Shown piece by piece: positions 1 to 6,877 of a DNA stretch of 56,440 bases. Source of the DNA: Holophagaceae bacterium (GTDB taxonomy: Bacteria; Acidobacteriota; Holophagae; Holophagales; Holophagaceae); NCBI GenBank assembly GCA_003165415.1, contig PLUC01000230.1, positions 1 through 56,440 of the forward strand. The letters run 5' to 3'. How positions within the stretch are numbered: position 1 is the first letter of the stretch; every line of letters begins with the position of its first letter. The position numbers and the translations under genes were made by a program. A model generated the notes under the pieces. The model saw only the letters and a program-made list of their open reading frames with translations, was not told the DNA's origin and did no database searches.

Positions 1-164
1 CAAAACTGGAGAGCGTCCAAGTAGCGGGTCTCGCCCGGCAGTATATGGTCGCTCCTGGACGTGAAATCCCCGTGTGATATCCAAAGGTCCTCATCCAGCC
101 GGACCGGATCCGGGCCAGGGCGGAAGGCGCTCTTGAGGAATCGATGGAGGTGCAGGTATTCCAT
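1..164 (-). CDS. Partial hypothetical protein running off the left edge
   Basis: Reading leftward from an ATG at 162-164, the minus strand stays open to the window edge, giving about 54 residues that begin MEYLHLHRFLKSAFRPGPDP. I recognise no family. The start has no convincing Shine-Dalgarno sequence. It is divergent from the small HTH gene that starts at 209, leaving about 45 bp between them, an arrangement often seen for control genes of phages and integrative elements. The position beside a tRNA and recombinase-like repeats supports mobile-element origin. Coding status is uncertain because the frame is short and incomplete. Confidence 0.35.
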   Translation of the reverse strand, partial: MEYLHLHRFLKSAFRPGPDPVRLDEDLWISHGDFTSRSDHILPGETRYLDALQF

Positions 165-208
165 GGTCTGGGACCGTGCCGGTAGGTTGGGGGGATTGTT
201 CCCAGCCT

Positions 209-439
209 ATGCGAGCGGATTACAGCCTCGACGTCCATCCGGAGTGGCTGACCTTCGCGGACGTCCAGGTTCTCCTCAGGAAGTACATTGGGAAGGGATT
301 TTCCCGCACGACCTGGAACCGTCTAGTCGCCACCGGGCAGATCCCTGCATACCAAGACCCCTGGGGGAATCACATTCGCTACCGCTGGCCTGAGGTAAGG
401 AAGGCCGTAGACGAAGCAATGGCGCGGGTATGCGCCTAA
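209..439 (+). CDS. Small helix-turn-helix DNA-binding protein (excisionase/AlpA-like)
   Basis: This 76-residue protein has the shape of a small winged or MerR-type HTH protein of the excisionase/AlpA group: LTFADVQVLLRK, a turn, then FSRTTWNRLVATGQIPAYQD, a basic patch (HIRYRWPE) and a C-terminal helix. Such proteins bind recombinase arm sites or act as regulators in prophages and integrative elements. I chose the ATG at 209; an in-frame GTG at 176 would add 11 residues. A strong terminator follows at 468-506. The 18-bp inverted repeat downstream and the tRNA at 765-841 fit the end of an integrated element. No integrase gene is visible, so the exact role is inferred. Confidence 0.55.
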   Translation: MRADYSLDVHPEWLTFADVQVLLRKYIGKGFSRTTWNRLVATGQIPAYQDPWGNHIRYRWPEVRKAVDEAMARVCA

Positions 440-441
440 AC

Positions 442-640
442 CTCCCACCAGATTCCCACGAAACCCCAAAGGCCCTGGTCAGCACCCCCAACCAGGGCCT
501 TTTGCTTTCTGCAGGAGGAAGGGGAGGGCGAGGCTCAGACTGATGCAGCGGTGCGGGTTTGCACCTGAATTTCAGTCAAATTCATGTTACGACCTGGGGA
601 TCTTCCGGTGCTCCAATTCCTGGTGGGAATCTGGTGGGAG
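442..640. repeat. 18-bp perfect inverted repeat (442-459 / 623-640) near tRNA
   Basis: CTCCCACCAGATTCCCAC at 442-459 is repeated as its exact reverse complement at 623-640. Each arm contains two copies of GGTGGGA(A/G). Repeats of this kind close to a tRNA 3' end resemble arm-type binding sites of tyrosine recombinases. No other gene is visible between 440 and 764; the rest of the stretch holds two terminators. Confidence 0.6.
468..506 (+). terminator. Rho-independent terminator after the HTH gene
   Basis: A 12-bp stem (AAAGGCCCTGGT pairing with ACCAGGGCCTTT) with an 11-nt loop is followed by TTTTGCTTT. It lies 28 bp past the stop of the small HTH gene. Confidence 0.8.
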
Positions 641-724
641 ATCCAAATCAGCGATATGCAAACAAAGGACTTACTAGGCACCAGGAGATCCCAGATATGT
701 CCGAAACGACCCATTCCCCCGAAA

Positions 725-760
725 TCAAAAACCCCCTGATCTGTTGCGATCAGAGGGTTT
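725..760 (-). terminator. Rho-independent terminator downstream of tRNA-Met
   Basis: AACCCCCTGATC (730-741) pairs with GATCAGAGGGTT (748-759) around a 6-nt loop. Read leftward it is followed by TTTTTGATTT, directly after the tRNA 3' end at 765. It can also fold in the plus direction. Confidence 0.75.
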
Positions 761-764
761 CTTG

Positions 765-841
765 TGGTGGCTGGATGCGGACTCGAACCGCAGACCTAGG
801 GATTATGAGACCCTCGCTCTAACCACCTGAGCTACCCAGCC
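765..841 (-). tRNA. tRNA-Met(CAU), elongator type
   Basis: The minus strand folds as a 77-nt tRNA. The acceptor stem GGCTGGG pairs with TCCAGCC, followed by discriminator A and an encoded CCA. The D arm is GCTCAGGTGGTTAGAGC, the anticodon loop is CTCATAA (anticodon CAT), and the T arm contains GGTTCGAGTCC. The last anticodon-stem pair is T-T. A C1-A72 mismatch typical of the initiator tRNA is absent. tRNA-Ile2(CAU), whose anticodon is modified to lysidine, is the alternative and cannot be excluded by eye. The 5' end lies 12 bp past the stop of bshA, so the two may be cotranscribed. Confidence 0.9.
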
Positions 842-853
842 GGAACAGCTAGT

Positions 854-1999
854 CTAGCTAGTTCCAGCCCCGAGGTCCACGATGGATTTGGCCGGGGCGA
901 GAACTCTTTCGTAGACGGACTCGTACAGATCGATCACCGGGCCCTCTTCGAAGGTGGTGAGGGCGCGCTGCTGGGCGGCCTGGCCCATGCGCTTGCGCAG
1001 GGGGCAGTCGCGCAGGAGGGCGATCACGTCCCGGGCCATGGCCTCCACGTCGCCCAGGGGCTCCAGGTAGCCGTCCACGCCGTGGCGGATCACTTCGGGC
1101 AGGCCGCCCACCCGGGTGGCCACCACCGGGACCTGGTGGGCCATGGCCTCCAGGGCGGCCAGGCCGAAGCTCTCGGTGGCGCTTGGCAGGAGGAAGACGT
1201 CGGAACAGGCCAGCACGGTGTCGATGTCCAGCTGCTTGCCGGTGAAGCGCACTTCGTGCTCGAAGCCGTGGTCACGGGCGTAGGCCTCGGCCTCGGTGCG
1301 GTCGGGGCCGTCGCCCACCATCACCAGCCGGGCCGGGTGCTCCCGGCGCACCAGTTCGAAGGTGCGCATGACGTCCAGCACCCGCTTCACCGGCCGGAAG
1401 TTGGAGATGTGGGTGAGGATCGAGGCGGAGCAGGGGGCCAGCCACTTGCGGCAGTCCGGGGCAGGGCCTGTGGGGGCGGCGACGAAATTGGGGATGACAT
1501 CGATCTCCCGGGGGACCTGGAAGGTGCGGTAGGTTTCGTCCTTGAGGTACTGGGAAACCGAGGTCACCGCGTCGCTTTCGCGGATCGCCAGGCGCACCAT
1601 GGACAGGTAGCTGGGGTCGGAGCCGACCACGGTGATGTCGGTGCCGTGGAGGGTGGTCACCACCTTCAGCTTGCCTTCCAGGGCCATGCGCGCCAGCAGG
1701 GCGGCCGAGGCGTGGGGGATGGCGTAGTGGGCGTGCATGATCTCCAGGCCGTGGTGGGCGGCCACGTCGGCCATCTTGGAGGCCAGGGCGATGGAGTAGG
1801 GAGCGGCCTCGAACAGCGGGTAGGTGCTGGCGGTGACCTCGTGGAAAAAGATCTGGTCCTCGAAGCCCACCAGCCGGGGGGGAATGGCCGGGCTGAGCAG
1901 GTGCACCTCATGGCCCCGGGCGGCCAGGGCCTTGCCCACCTCCGTGGCCACCACGCCGGATCCGCCGAAGGTCGAGTAGCAGGAGATGCCGATTCTCAT
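854..1999 (-). CDS. bshA: N-acetyl-alpha-D-glucosaminyl L-malate synthase (BshA)
   Basis: This 381-residue GT4-family glycosyltransferase matches BshA, which joins UDP-GlcNAc to L-malate in the first step of bacillithiol synthesis in the cytoplasm. The N-terminus [20 protein letters not shown] is characteristic of BshA, as is [16 protein letters not shown]. The GT4 donor-site EX7E motif is ESFGLAALE (Glu276 and Glu284). The length is normal for the family and the ATG at 1997-1999 aligns with the usual start. No other bacillithiol gene (bshB, bshC) is in the window. A 24-nt imperfect palindrome at 843-866 overlaps the stop, between the gene and the tRNA. Other GT4 enzymes are possible but the N-terminal signature is distinctive. 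Confidence 0.88.
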   Translation of the reverse strand: MRIGISCYSTFGGSGVVATEVGKALAARGHEVHLLSPAIPPRLVGFEDQIFFHEVTASTYPLFEAAPYSIALASKMADVAAHHGLEIMHAHYAIPHASAALLARMALEGKLKVVTTLHGTDITVVGSDPSYLSMVRLAIRESDAVTSVSQYLKDETYRTFQVPREIDVIPNFVAAPTGPAPDCRKWLAPCSASILTHISNFRPVKRVLDVMRTFELVRREHPARLVMVGDGPDRTEAEAYARDHGFEHEVRFTGKQLDIDTVLACSDVFLLPSATESFGLAALEAMAHQVPVVATRVGGLPEVIRHGVDGYLEPLGDVEAMARDVIALLRDCPLRKRMGQAAQQRALTTFEEGPVIDLYESVYERVLAPAKSIVDLGAGTS

Positions 2000-2115
2000 G
2001 GACTGTTTTTACCCCTGTTTTGAAAAAAAGTCTAAGTTCTAGGTGGGATTGAGCCGGAGCGGGTCTCTGGAACGCGCGGTTGGGATTATGATGGGGCATT
2101 GAAAGGTCTTCTCAT

Positions 2116-2370
2116 ATGCCATTTGTCATCACACTTGTGGATTGGGTAATCCAGATCCTCATTTATCTCATCGTCATCGCCAGTCTGCTGACCTGGTTCC
2201 GCCCGAACGAGCGCAATCCGCTGGTGCGCCTGCTCCACACGGTGGTGGACCCGGTGCTACACCCCATCCGCGCCATCCTGCCCTCGACCATGGGGATGGA
2301 TTTCAGCCCCATGGTGGCCATCCTGATCCTCTGGTTCCTCCAACGCCTGCTCTCCCGGGGCCTTTCCTAG
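2116..2370 (+). CDS. YggT family integral membrane protein
   Basis: An 84-residue protein with two hydrophobic segments (about residues 4-25 and 58-78) around the loop TWFRPNERNPLVRLLHTVVD. This is the layout of a single YggT unit. The family is widespread, often near cell-division or envelope genes, and has no firm biochemical function. The ATG at 2116 follows AAAGG. A TATGAT -10 element lies at 2087-2092. The next gene (DivIVA) starts 10 bp after the stop, the usual YggT-DivIVA neighbour pair, which argues for an operon and an envelope or division role. Confidence 0.82.
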   Translation: MPFVITLVDWVIQILIYLIVIASLLTWFRPNERNPLVRLLHTVVDPVLHPIRAILPSTMGMDFSPMVAILILWFLQRLLSRGLS

Positions 2371-2380
2371 AGAGACCAAA

Positions 2381-2965
2381 ATGAAGTTCACGCCACTGGA
2401 CATCCAACGACGGGAATTCGAAAAGGCCTTCCGGGGTCTGAATGAGGGGGAGGTGCGGACCTTCCTGCACGAAGTCGCCGGGGAATGGGAGGAGGTGCAG
2501 TTGGAGAACCAGCGCCTGCGCACCGAGATCCTGGACCTGCGCGAGCACCTGCGCGAGTACCAGGAGCAGGACCGGATCTTCCGGGAGACCCTGCTCCACG
2601 CCCAGCGGACCAAGGAGGAGATCCTGGACACGGTGAACCGGGAGAAGGCCCTGATCCTGAGGGAGGCGGACTTCAAGGCCGACGAGATGATCCGCGAGGC
2701 CCAGAGCCACGTGGGGGAGCTGGAGGCCCAGGTGCGCGGCCTGAAGCTGGAGCGGGTGCGCTTCCTCCAGGACATGGATTCCCTCCTGGCCCGGTCCAAG
2801 CGCTTCCTGCAGGAGGAGGCCCCGGAGATGTTCCCGCCGCCGGACGTCACCCGGAAGATGGAGGAGCGGGAGGCGTCCCGGCTGGACCTGCTGGGCTCCG
2901 GCTCCAATGGTGGTCCGGGAGCTGTCAGGCCCTCCCAGGGCACGGTCCGGAAGATCAAGGATTGA
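2381..2965 (+). CDS. DivIVA domain-containing protein
   Basis: A 194-residue cytoplasmic coiled-coil protein. The N-terminus MKFTPLDIQRREFEKAFRGL is the DivIVA lipid-binding segment, followed by YxxxEVxxFL-like spacing (NEGEVRTFLHEV). A long heptad-rich region covers about residues 30-150. DivIVA proteins recognise curved or polar membrane and scaffold division or cell-wall machinery; in Gram-negative relatives the role is less defined. The C-terminal 40 residues (SGSNGGPGAVRPSQG) look unstructured. It follows the YggT gene closely. The promoter of the first LRR gene starts 24 bp beyond the stop, so the unit ends here. Confidence 0.85.
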   Translation: MKFTPLDIQRREFEKAFRGLNEGEVRTFLHEVAGEWEEVQLENQRLRTEILDLREHLREYQEQDRIFRETLLHAQRTKEEILDTVNREKALILREADFKADEMIREAQSHVGELEAQVRGLKLERVRFLQDMDSLLARSKRFLQEEAPEMFPPPDVTRKMEEREASRLDLLGSGSNGGPGAVRPSQGTVRKIKD

Positions 2966-2989
2966 GGCAGTCCCCGGAATCGTGTCGAC

Positions 2990-3017
2990 TTGACCCAAAA
3001 AATTAAACAATTATAAT
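2990..3017 (+). promoter_or_regulatory. Sigma70-type promoter of LRR gene copy 1
   Basis: TTGACC (2990-2995), a 16-bp spacer and a consensus TATAAT (3012-3017) stand out as AT-rich in a very GC-rich surround. The same element recurs at the same place before the second copy of the gene. Confidence 0.65.
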
Positions 3018-3068
3018 GATAAAGGCTCCGCGTTCCAAGGTGACCCGAATGGGGCCCTGGAGGTGCCT

Positions 3069-4865
3069 TTGGCCCTGCGGCTTCATCTTCATCGTCCGGC
3101 ACCCATCGTGCTGGCCATCCTGCTGGCGGTTGCCGCCCCGGCCCGGCTCCTGGCGGCGGTCACCCTGACGTTGAAGGGCCTGCCCGCCATGATCCAGAGC
3201 GGGACAAGCCTGCCCGTCCAGGTGGAGGTCCAGGGCGCCGAACCGGGCAAGACCGTCACCGTCACTGCCTGGGTTCGGGACCAGGAGATCTTCCGCCTGG
3301 ACAAAGTCCTCCCGGGGCCCCGGGACCTGGCCTTTTCCATCCCGGTTCCCGGGCTTTCCGGTGGCTCGACCCTCGTCGTCCAGGCCCGGTGCGAAGGGGC
3401 CTGGTCCGCGCCCCGGGTCATCCAGGTCTTTCCGTCCCCTGGGGATCCGGATGCCGCGCCTTCGGGGAGCAAGCGGTCGCGCCTCCCGGCTCATCCAGGC
3501 TCGGCCAGCGCCGCCGCGGCCGCGGCCGGCGGGGGGGACCTCCACAGCCTGTCGGCCCTGCCCCAGGCCTTGAAGGTCCACGTGGGCCGGTTCACTGGGG
3601 ACCTCCGCTACGTGGACAAGTCCTTGAACGCCGCGGCCCAGGAGGCCACCGCGCACCTGACTATTTCAGGGCCCACCAACGATGCTGACCTCCTTAAATT
3701 GTTGCAAAACCATAGGTGGATTCGTTTCATCACCTTCGGCGACACGCCGGATCTCTCGCCCAGAGGGATCATCGAGGCGTTGAAGGCATGCACCCGCTTG
3801 GTCCAGCTCGTCAACAACGGCAATAAATTAAAGTTCACGCATATCCTGGAGCTTGCCCAGACTCATGATTCACTCGTTAACCTTATCATTGGGGCGCGGG
3901 AGGATATCCGGGACGAAGAGATCGCCGCCCTTCCTGAAAGAATGCAATGCCTGAGGTTCAGATCGACCACGGTGCGCGATGAGACGCTCAGCCGGTTCCA
4001 GGATCTCAGGCTTTTGAACCTTACCGAGGGCGCCCGGCTCAAGGGTGATCGCCTCCCCCCCGGGATGATGTACCTGACCCTGAGCAACTGCCGGGGATTC
4101 ATCGGCAAGGATCTGCCAACTGGCCTGCGCACCCTGATAATCATCAACGCCCCCGCCTTCGAAGGTCCCATCCTGCTGCCTCGAATGGTGGACCTTCGGA
4201 TCAAGGGATGTCCCGGGATGACTTCCGCGCGCCTTCTGGAAGCCGTGAAAGGCGCTCCCCTTCTGACCCATCTGTGGACTGACGTGGCCGACCGGGACCT
4301 CATCGGCGCCCTGCCGGACGGCATGATCGTCCTTTCCTTCAGCCATGCCAGGGGCGTGCCGGACGGGGCCTTCGTGCGCTTCACCTGCCTGGAAAACCTG
4401 GAATTGGCCGATTTCCAAGATTTCACCAGCGCGCATTTGCCACCGAGCCTGCGGAGGCTCGTCGTGGCCAGATGTCCGAAATTCCAATCCGAGCTCCTGG
4501 GGACGGTCCCGCTGACGAGTCTGGTGTCCTTGGACTGCCGTGAGTTCACCAGCATGGGGCTTCCGGGAAGTCTCACGGACTTGAGTGTGGTCAACTGTCC
4601 CAAGGTCACCCTCCCGGCCATGATGACCACCCTCGGGCATCTGGCCAGGCTCCAACACCTGAAGTTCACCGGCTGGATGAATCTGGAGGCGGATCCTGCC
4701 CTTTTCCTCGCGCATCCCACCTTGCGGCAGGTCGAGTACAGCCGGGTTCCGGGCGCGCTGCTCATCGTGTGGCGAAGACCCGGGCCTCCGCCGGGCGCAC
4801 CCGCTGCCGCCAGGCCCAGGGCGGCCGAACCCCCTCCCGCCGCGGCCGCGGCAGCCGGGCCGTGA
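3069..4865 (+). CDS. Secreted leucine-rich-repeat protein, copy 1
   Basis: About 598 residues with a signal peptide (hydrophobic APIVLAILLAVAAPARLLAA, cleavage near LLAA). A beta-rich, Ig-like N-terminal region of about 120 residues follows, then a Ser/Ala/Gly linker, then from about residue 190 irregular leucine-rich repeats of roughly 20 residues. A typical unit is LPPGMMYLTLSNCRGFIG, with LP-x-x-L-x-x-L and often a Cys or Asn. The tail is Pro/Ala-rich (PPAAAAAAGP). The protein is exported and probably binds other proteins; the partner is unknown. I chose TTG at 3069 because it is conserved in the second copy at 5038 and has GGAGG five bases upstream; the GTG at 3063 overlaps that Shine-Dalgarno. 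It is the first of a tandem pair. Confidence 0.72.
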   Translation: MALRLHLHRPAPIVLAILLAVAAPARLLAAVTLTLKGLPAMIQSGTSLPVQVEVQGAEPGKTVTVTAWVRDQEIFRLDKVLPGPRDLAFSIPVPGLSGGSTLVVQARCEGAWSAPRVIQVFPSPGDPDAAPSGSKRSRLPAHPGSASAAAAAAGGGDLHSLSALPQALKVHVGRFTGDLRYVDKSLNAAAQEATAHLTISGPTNDADLLKLLQNHRWIRFITFGDTPDLSPRGIIEALKACTRLVQLVNNGNKLKFTHILELAQTHDSLVNLIIGAREDIRDEEIAALPERMQCLRFRSTTVRDETLSRFQDLRLLNLTEGARLKGDRLPPGMMYLTLSNCRGFIGKDLPTGLRTLIIINAPAFEGPILLPRMVDLRIKGCPGMTSARLLEAVKGAPLLTHLWTDVADRDLIGALPDGMIVLSFSHARGVPDGAFVRFTCLENLELADFQDFTSAHLPPSLRRLVVARCPKFQSELLGTVPLTSLVSLDCREFTSMGLPGSLTDLSVVNCPKVTLPAMMTTLGHLARLQHLKFTGWMNLEADPALFLAHPTLRQVEYSRVPGALLIVWRRPGPPPGAPAAARPRAAEPPPAAAAAAGP

Positions 4866-4935
4866 GCGGGCGGCGCCGTGCGGATCAGCCCAGGCCTGGC
4901 AGCTCCCGGGTTGCCTGCCGGGTGCGATGGACGCT
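4866..4935. repeat. Junction of tandem duplication with remnant of phosphoglucomutase 3' end
   Basis: The sequence just after the stop of LRR copy 1 (about 4862-4905) closely matches that after copy 2 (6856-6900). The latter includes the last codons and stop of the minus-strand phosphoglucomutase gene. Here those codons (reading GLG-stop) have no gene attached, so they are a by-product of the duplication. Confidence 0.75.
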
Positions 4936-4938
4936 GAC

Positions 4939-4967
4939 TTGACCCGGGGAAATTAAATGATTATACA
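4939..4967 (+). promoter_or_regulatory. Promoter of LRR gene copy 2
   Basis: TTGACC (4939-4944), a 17-bp spacer and TATACA (4962-4967), aligned with the promoter of copy 1 and followed by the same GGCTCCGCGTTCCA leader. The -10 has lost its consensus T, suggesting weaker transcription. Confidence 0.55.
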
Positions 4968-5037
4968 TTCAGAGGCTCCGCGTTCCAGGGTGACCCAGTG
5001 TTTCCCCGTAATGAGGAACGTAACTCTGGGGGGTTCT

Positions 5038-6858
5038 TTGGGTCTGCGGTTCCATCTTCCATGTCCGGCGCCCGTCGTACTGGCCATCTGGCTTGCGGTT
5101 GCCGCCCCGGCCCAACTCCTGGCGGCGGTCACCCTGACATTGAAGGGCCTGCCCGCCAGGGTGCATAGCGGAACGAGCCTGCCCCTCCAGGTGGAGGTCC
5201 AGGGCGCCGAACCGGGCAAGACCGTCACGATCTCCGCCTGGTTCCTGGACCAGGAGATCTTCCGCCTGGACAAAGTCCTCGCGGGGCCCCGGGACCTGGC
5301 CTTTTCCATCCCGGTTCCCGGGCTTTCCGGTGGCTCGACCCTCGTCGTCCAGGCCCGGTGCGAAGGGGCCTGGTCCGCGCCCCGGGTCATCCAGGTCCTT
5401 CCGTCCCCTGGGGATCCGGATGCCGCGCCTTCGGGGAGCAAGCGGGCGCGCCTCCCGGATCATCCAGGTTCGGCCAGTTCCGCCGCGTCCGCGGCCGGCG
5501 GGGGCGGGCGGGAAGTCCACGGCCTGTCGGCCCTGCCCCAGGCCTTGAAGGTCCACGTGGCTGGGTTCACCCGCCCAGGGGAACTCCGCTATGTGAACAA
5601 ATCTTTGAACCGCGCGGCCCAGGACGCCACCGAGCACCTGACTATTTCCGGGCCTATCAATGATGTTGACCTGCATAAATTATTTCAAAATCATAACAAA
5701 GTTAGAAGCATCACCTTCAGGGACACGCCGGATCTCTCGCCCAGAGGGATCATTGAAGCGTTGAAGGCGTGCAACCGCCTGCGGGAACTCAGCAACCAGG
5801 GCAATAAATTAAAGTTCCCCCATCTACTGGAGCTTGCCCGAACCCATGAGACCCTAGTGGACCTTCGGTTTGGGGAGTTGGATGATATCGGCGACGAAGA
5901 GATCGCCGCCCTTCCTGAAAGGATGCGAGCCCTGACCTTCAGATCGACCACGGTGCGCGATGAGACCATCCACCGGTTCCAGCATCTCAGGGCTTTGCGA
6001 ATGAATGGAAACCACTGGTTCAAGGGTGAAATCCTTCCCCGTGGGTTGACGGACCTGACCATCGAGAATTGTTTGACATTCACGGGCAAGGAACTGCCCC
6101 CTGGCCTGACCCACCTGTCCGCCTCCAATGCCTCCGGCTTCACCGGTCCCATCCTGCTGCCGCGAATGAGGGAACTGACCATCAAAATGTGTTCTTTGAT
6201 GACCTCGGAGCGCGTTCTGGCAACCGTGAAAGGCGCTCCCCTTCTGACCCACCTGGGGGTTGACCGGCCCAGTCGGGAGTTGATCGGCACCCTGCCGGAC
6301 GGCATGATCTCCCTTGCCCTCCGTTACGCCAGCAAAATGCAGGAAGGGGACTTCGCGCGCTTCACCCGGCTGACCCACCTTTCACTGATGGATTGCGTGG
6401 ATTTCACCGGCGCTCATTTGCCGCTGAGCCTGGAGGTTCTTGACGTGGCCCATTGTCCAAATTTCCGGTCCGAGGGTCTGGGGCCGGTCCCGCTGCGGCG
6501 TTTGAGCGCCGCACATTGCGGGAAGTTCACCGGCGCGGGGCTTCCGGGAAGCCTGGTGGAATTGGAGGTGGACGACTCGAATTTCCTCCTCCCGACCATG
6601 ATGACCACCCTCGGACATCTGGACAGGCTCCAGCGCCTGCGCTTCAGAGGCTGGTGGTCCTGGGACTATTTGCCGGATTCTGCTCTTTTCCAAGCGCATC
6701 CCGCCTTGCGGACCGTCGAGTACAGCCGGGACGGCACACATTACTACGTATGGCATAGACTCGGGCCTCCGCCAGCGCCCGCGGGCGCCGCACCCGCTCC
6801 CGCCGCGCCCGGGGCGGCCGGGCCCCCTCCCGCCGCAGCCGCGGCAGCCGGGCCCTGA
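5038..6858 (+). CDS. Secreted leucine-rich-repeat protein, copy 2
   Basis: About 606 residues, a paralogue of the protein encoded just upstream with the same order: signal peptide (APVVLAIWLAVAAPAQLLAA), nearly identical Ig-like N-terminal region, linker, about 20-residue leucine-rich repeats (for example LPPGLTHLSASNASGFTG) and a Pro/Ala-rich tail ending PPAAAAAAGP. The N-terminal 140 residues are almost unchanged between copies, whereas the repeat surface differs at many positions. I chose TTG at 5038 by alignment with copy 1; in-frame ATGs at 5011 and 4957 are possible, but the one at 4957 overlaps the -10 element. The gene converges on the phosphoglucomutase gene with 19 bp between stops. 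Confidence 0.72.
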   Translation: MGLRFHLPCPAPVVLAIWLAVAAPAQLLAAVTLTLKGLPARVHSGTSLPLQVEVQGAEPGKTVTISAWFLDQEIFRLDKVLAGPRDLAFSIPVPGLSGGSTLVVQARCEGAWSAPRVIQVLPSPGDPDAAPSGSKRARLPDHPGSASSAASAAGGGGREVHGLSALPQALKVHVAGFTRPGELRYVNKSLNRAAQDATEHLTISGPINDVDLHKLFQNHNKVRSITFRDTPDLSPRGIIEALKACNRLRELSNQGNKLKFPHLLELARTHETLVDLRFGELDDIGDEEIAALPERMRALTFRSTTVRDETIHRFQHLRALRMNGNHWFKGEILPRGLTDLTIENCLTFTGKELPPGLTHLSASNASGFTGPILLPRMRELTIKMCSLMTSERVLATVKGAPLLTHLGVDRPSRELIGTLPDGMISLALRYASKMQEGDFARFTRLTHLSLMDCVDFTGAHLPLSLEVLDVAHCPNFRSEGLGPVPLRRLSAAHCGKFTGAGLPGSLVELEVDDSNFLLPTMMTTLGHLDRLQRLRFRGWWSWDYLPDSALFQAHPALRTVEYSRDGTHYYVWHRLGPPPAPAGAAPAPAAPGAAGPPPAAAAAAGP

Positions 6859-6877
6859 CCGGGCGGCGCGGTGCGGA

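Noticed and set aside
765-841. Initiator tRNA-fMet
   Set aside because: The first acceptor pair is G-C, whereas bacterial initiator tRNAs have a C1-A72 mismatch and three G-C pairs in the anticodon stem.
4957-5037. ATG at 4957 as start of LRR copy 2
   Set aside because: It lies inside the promoter region and has no counterpart in copy 1. The conserved TTG is better supported.
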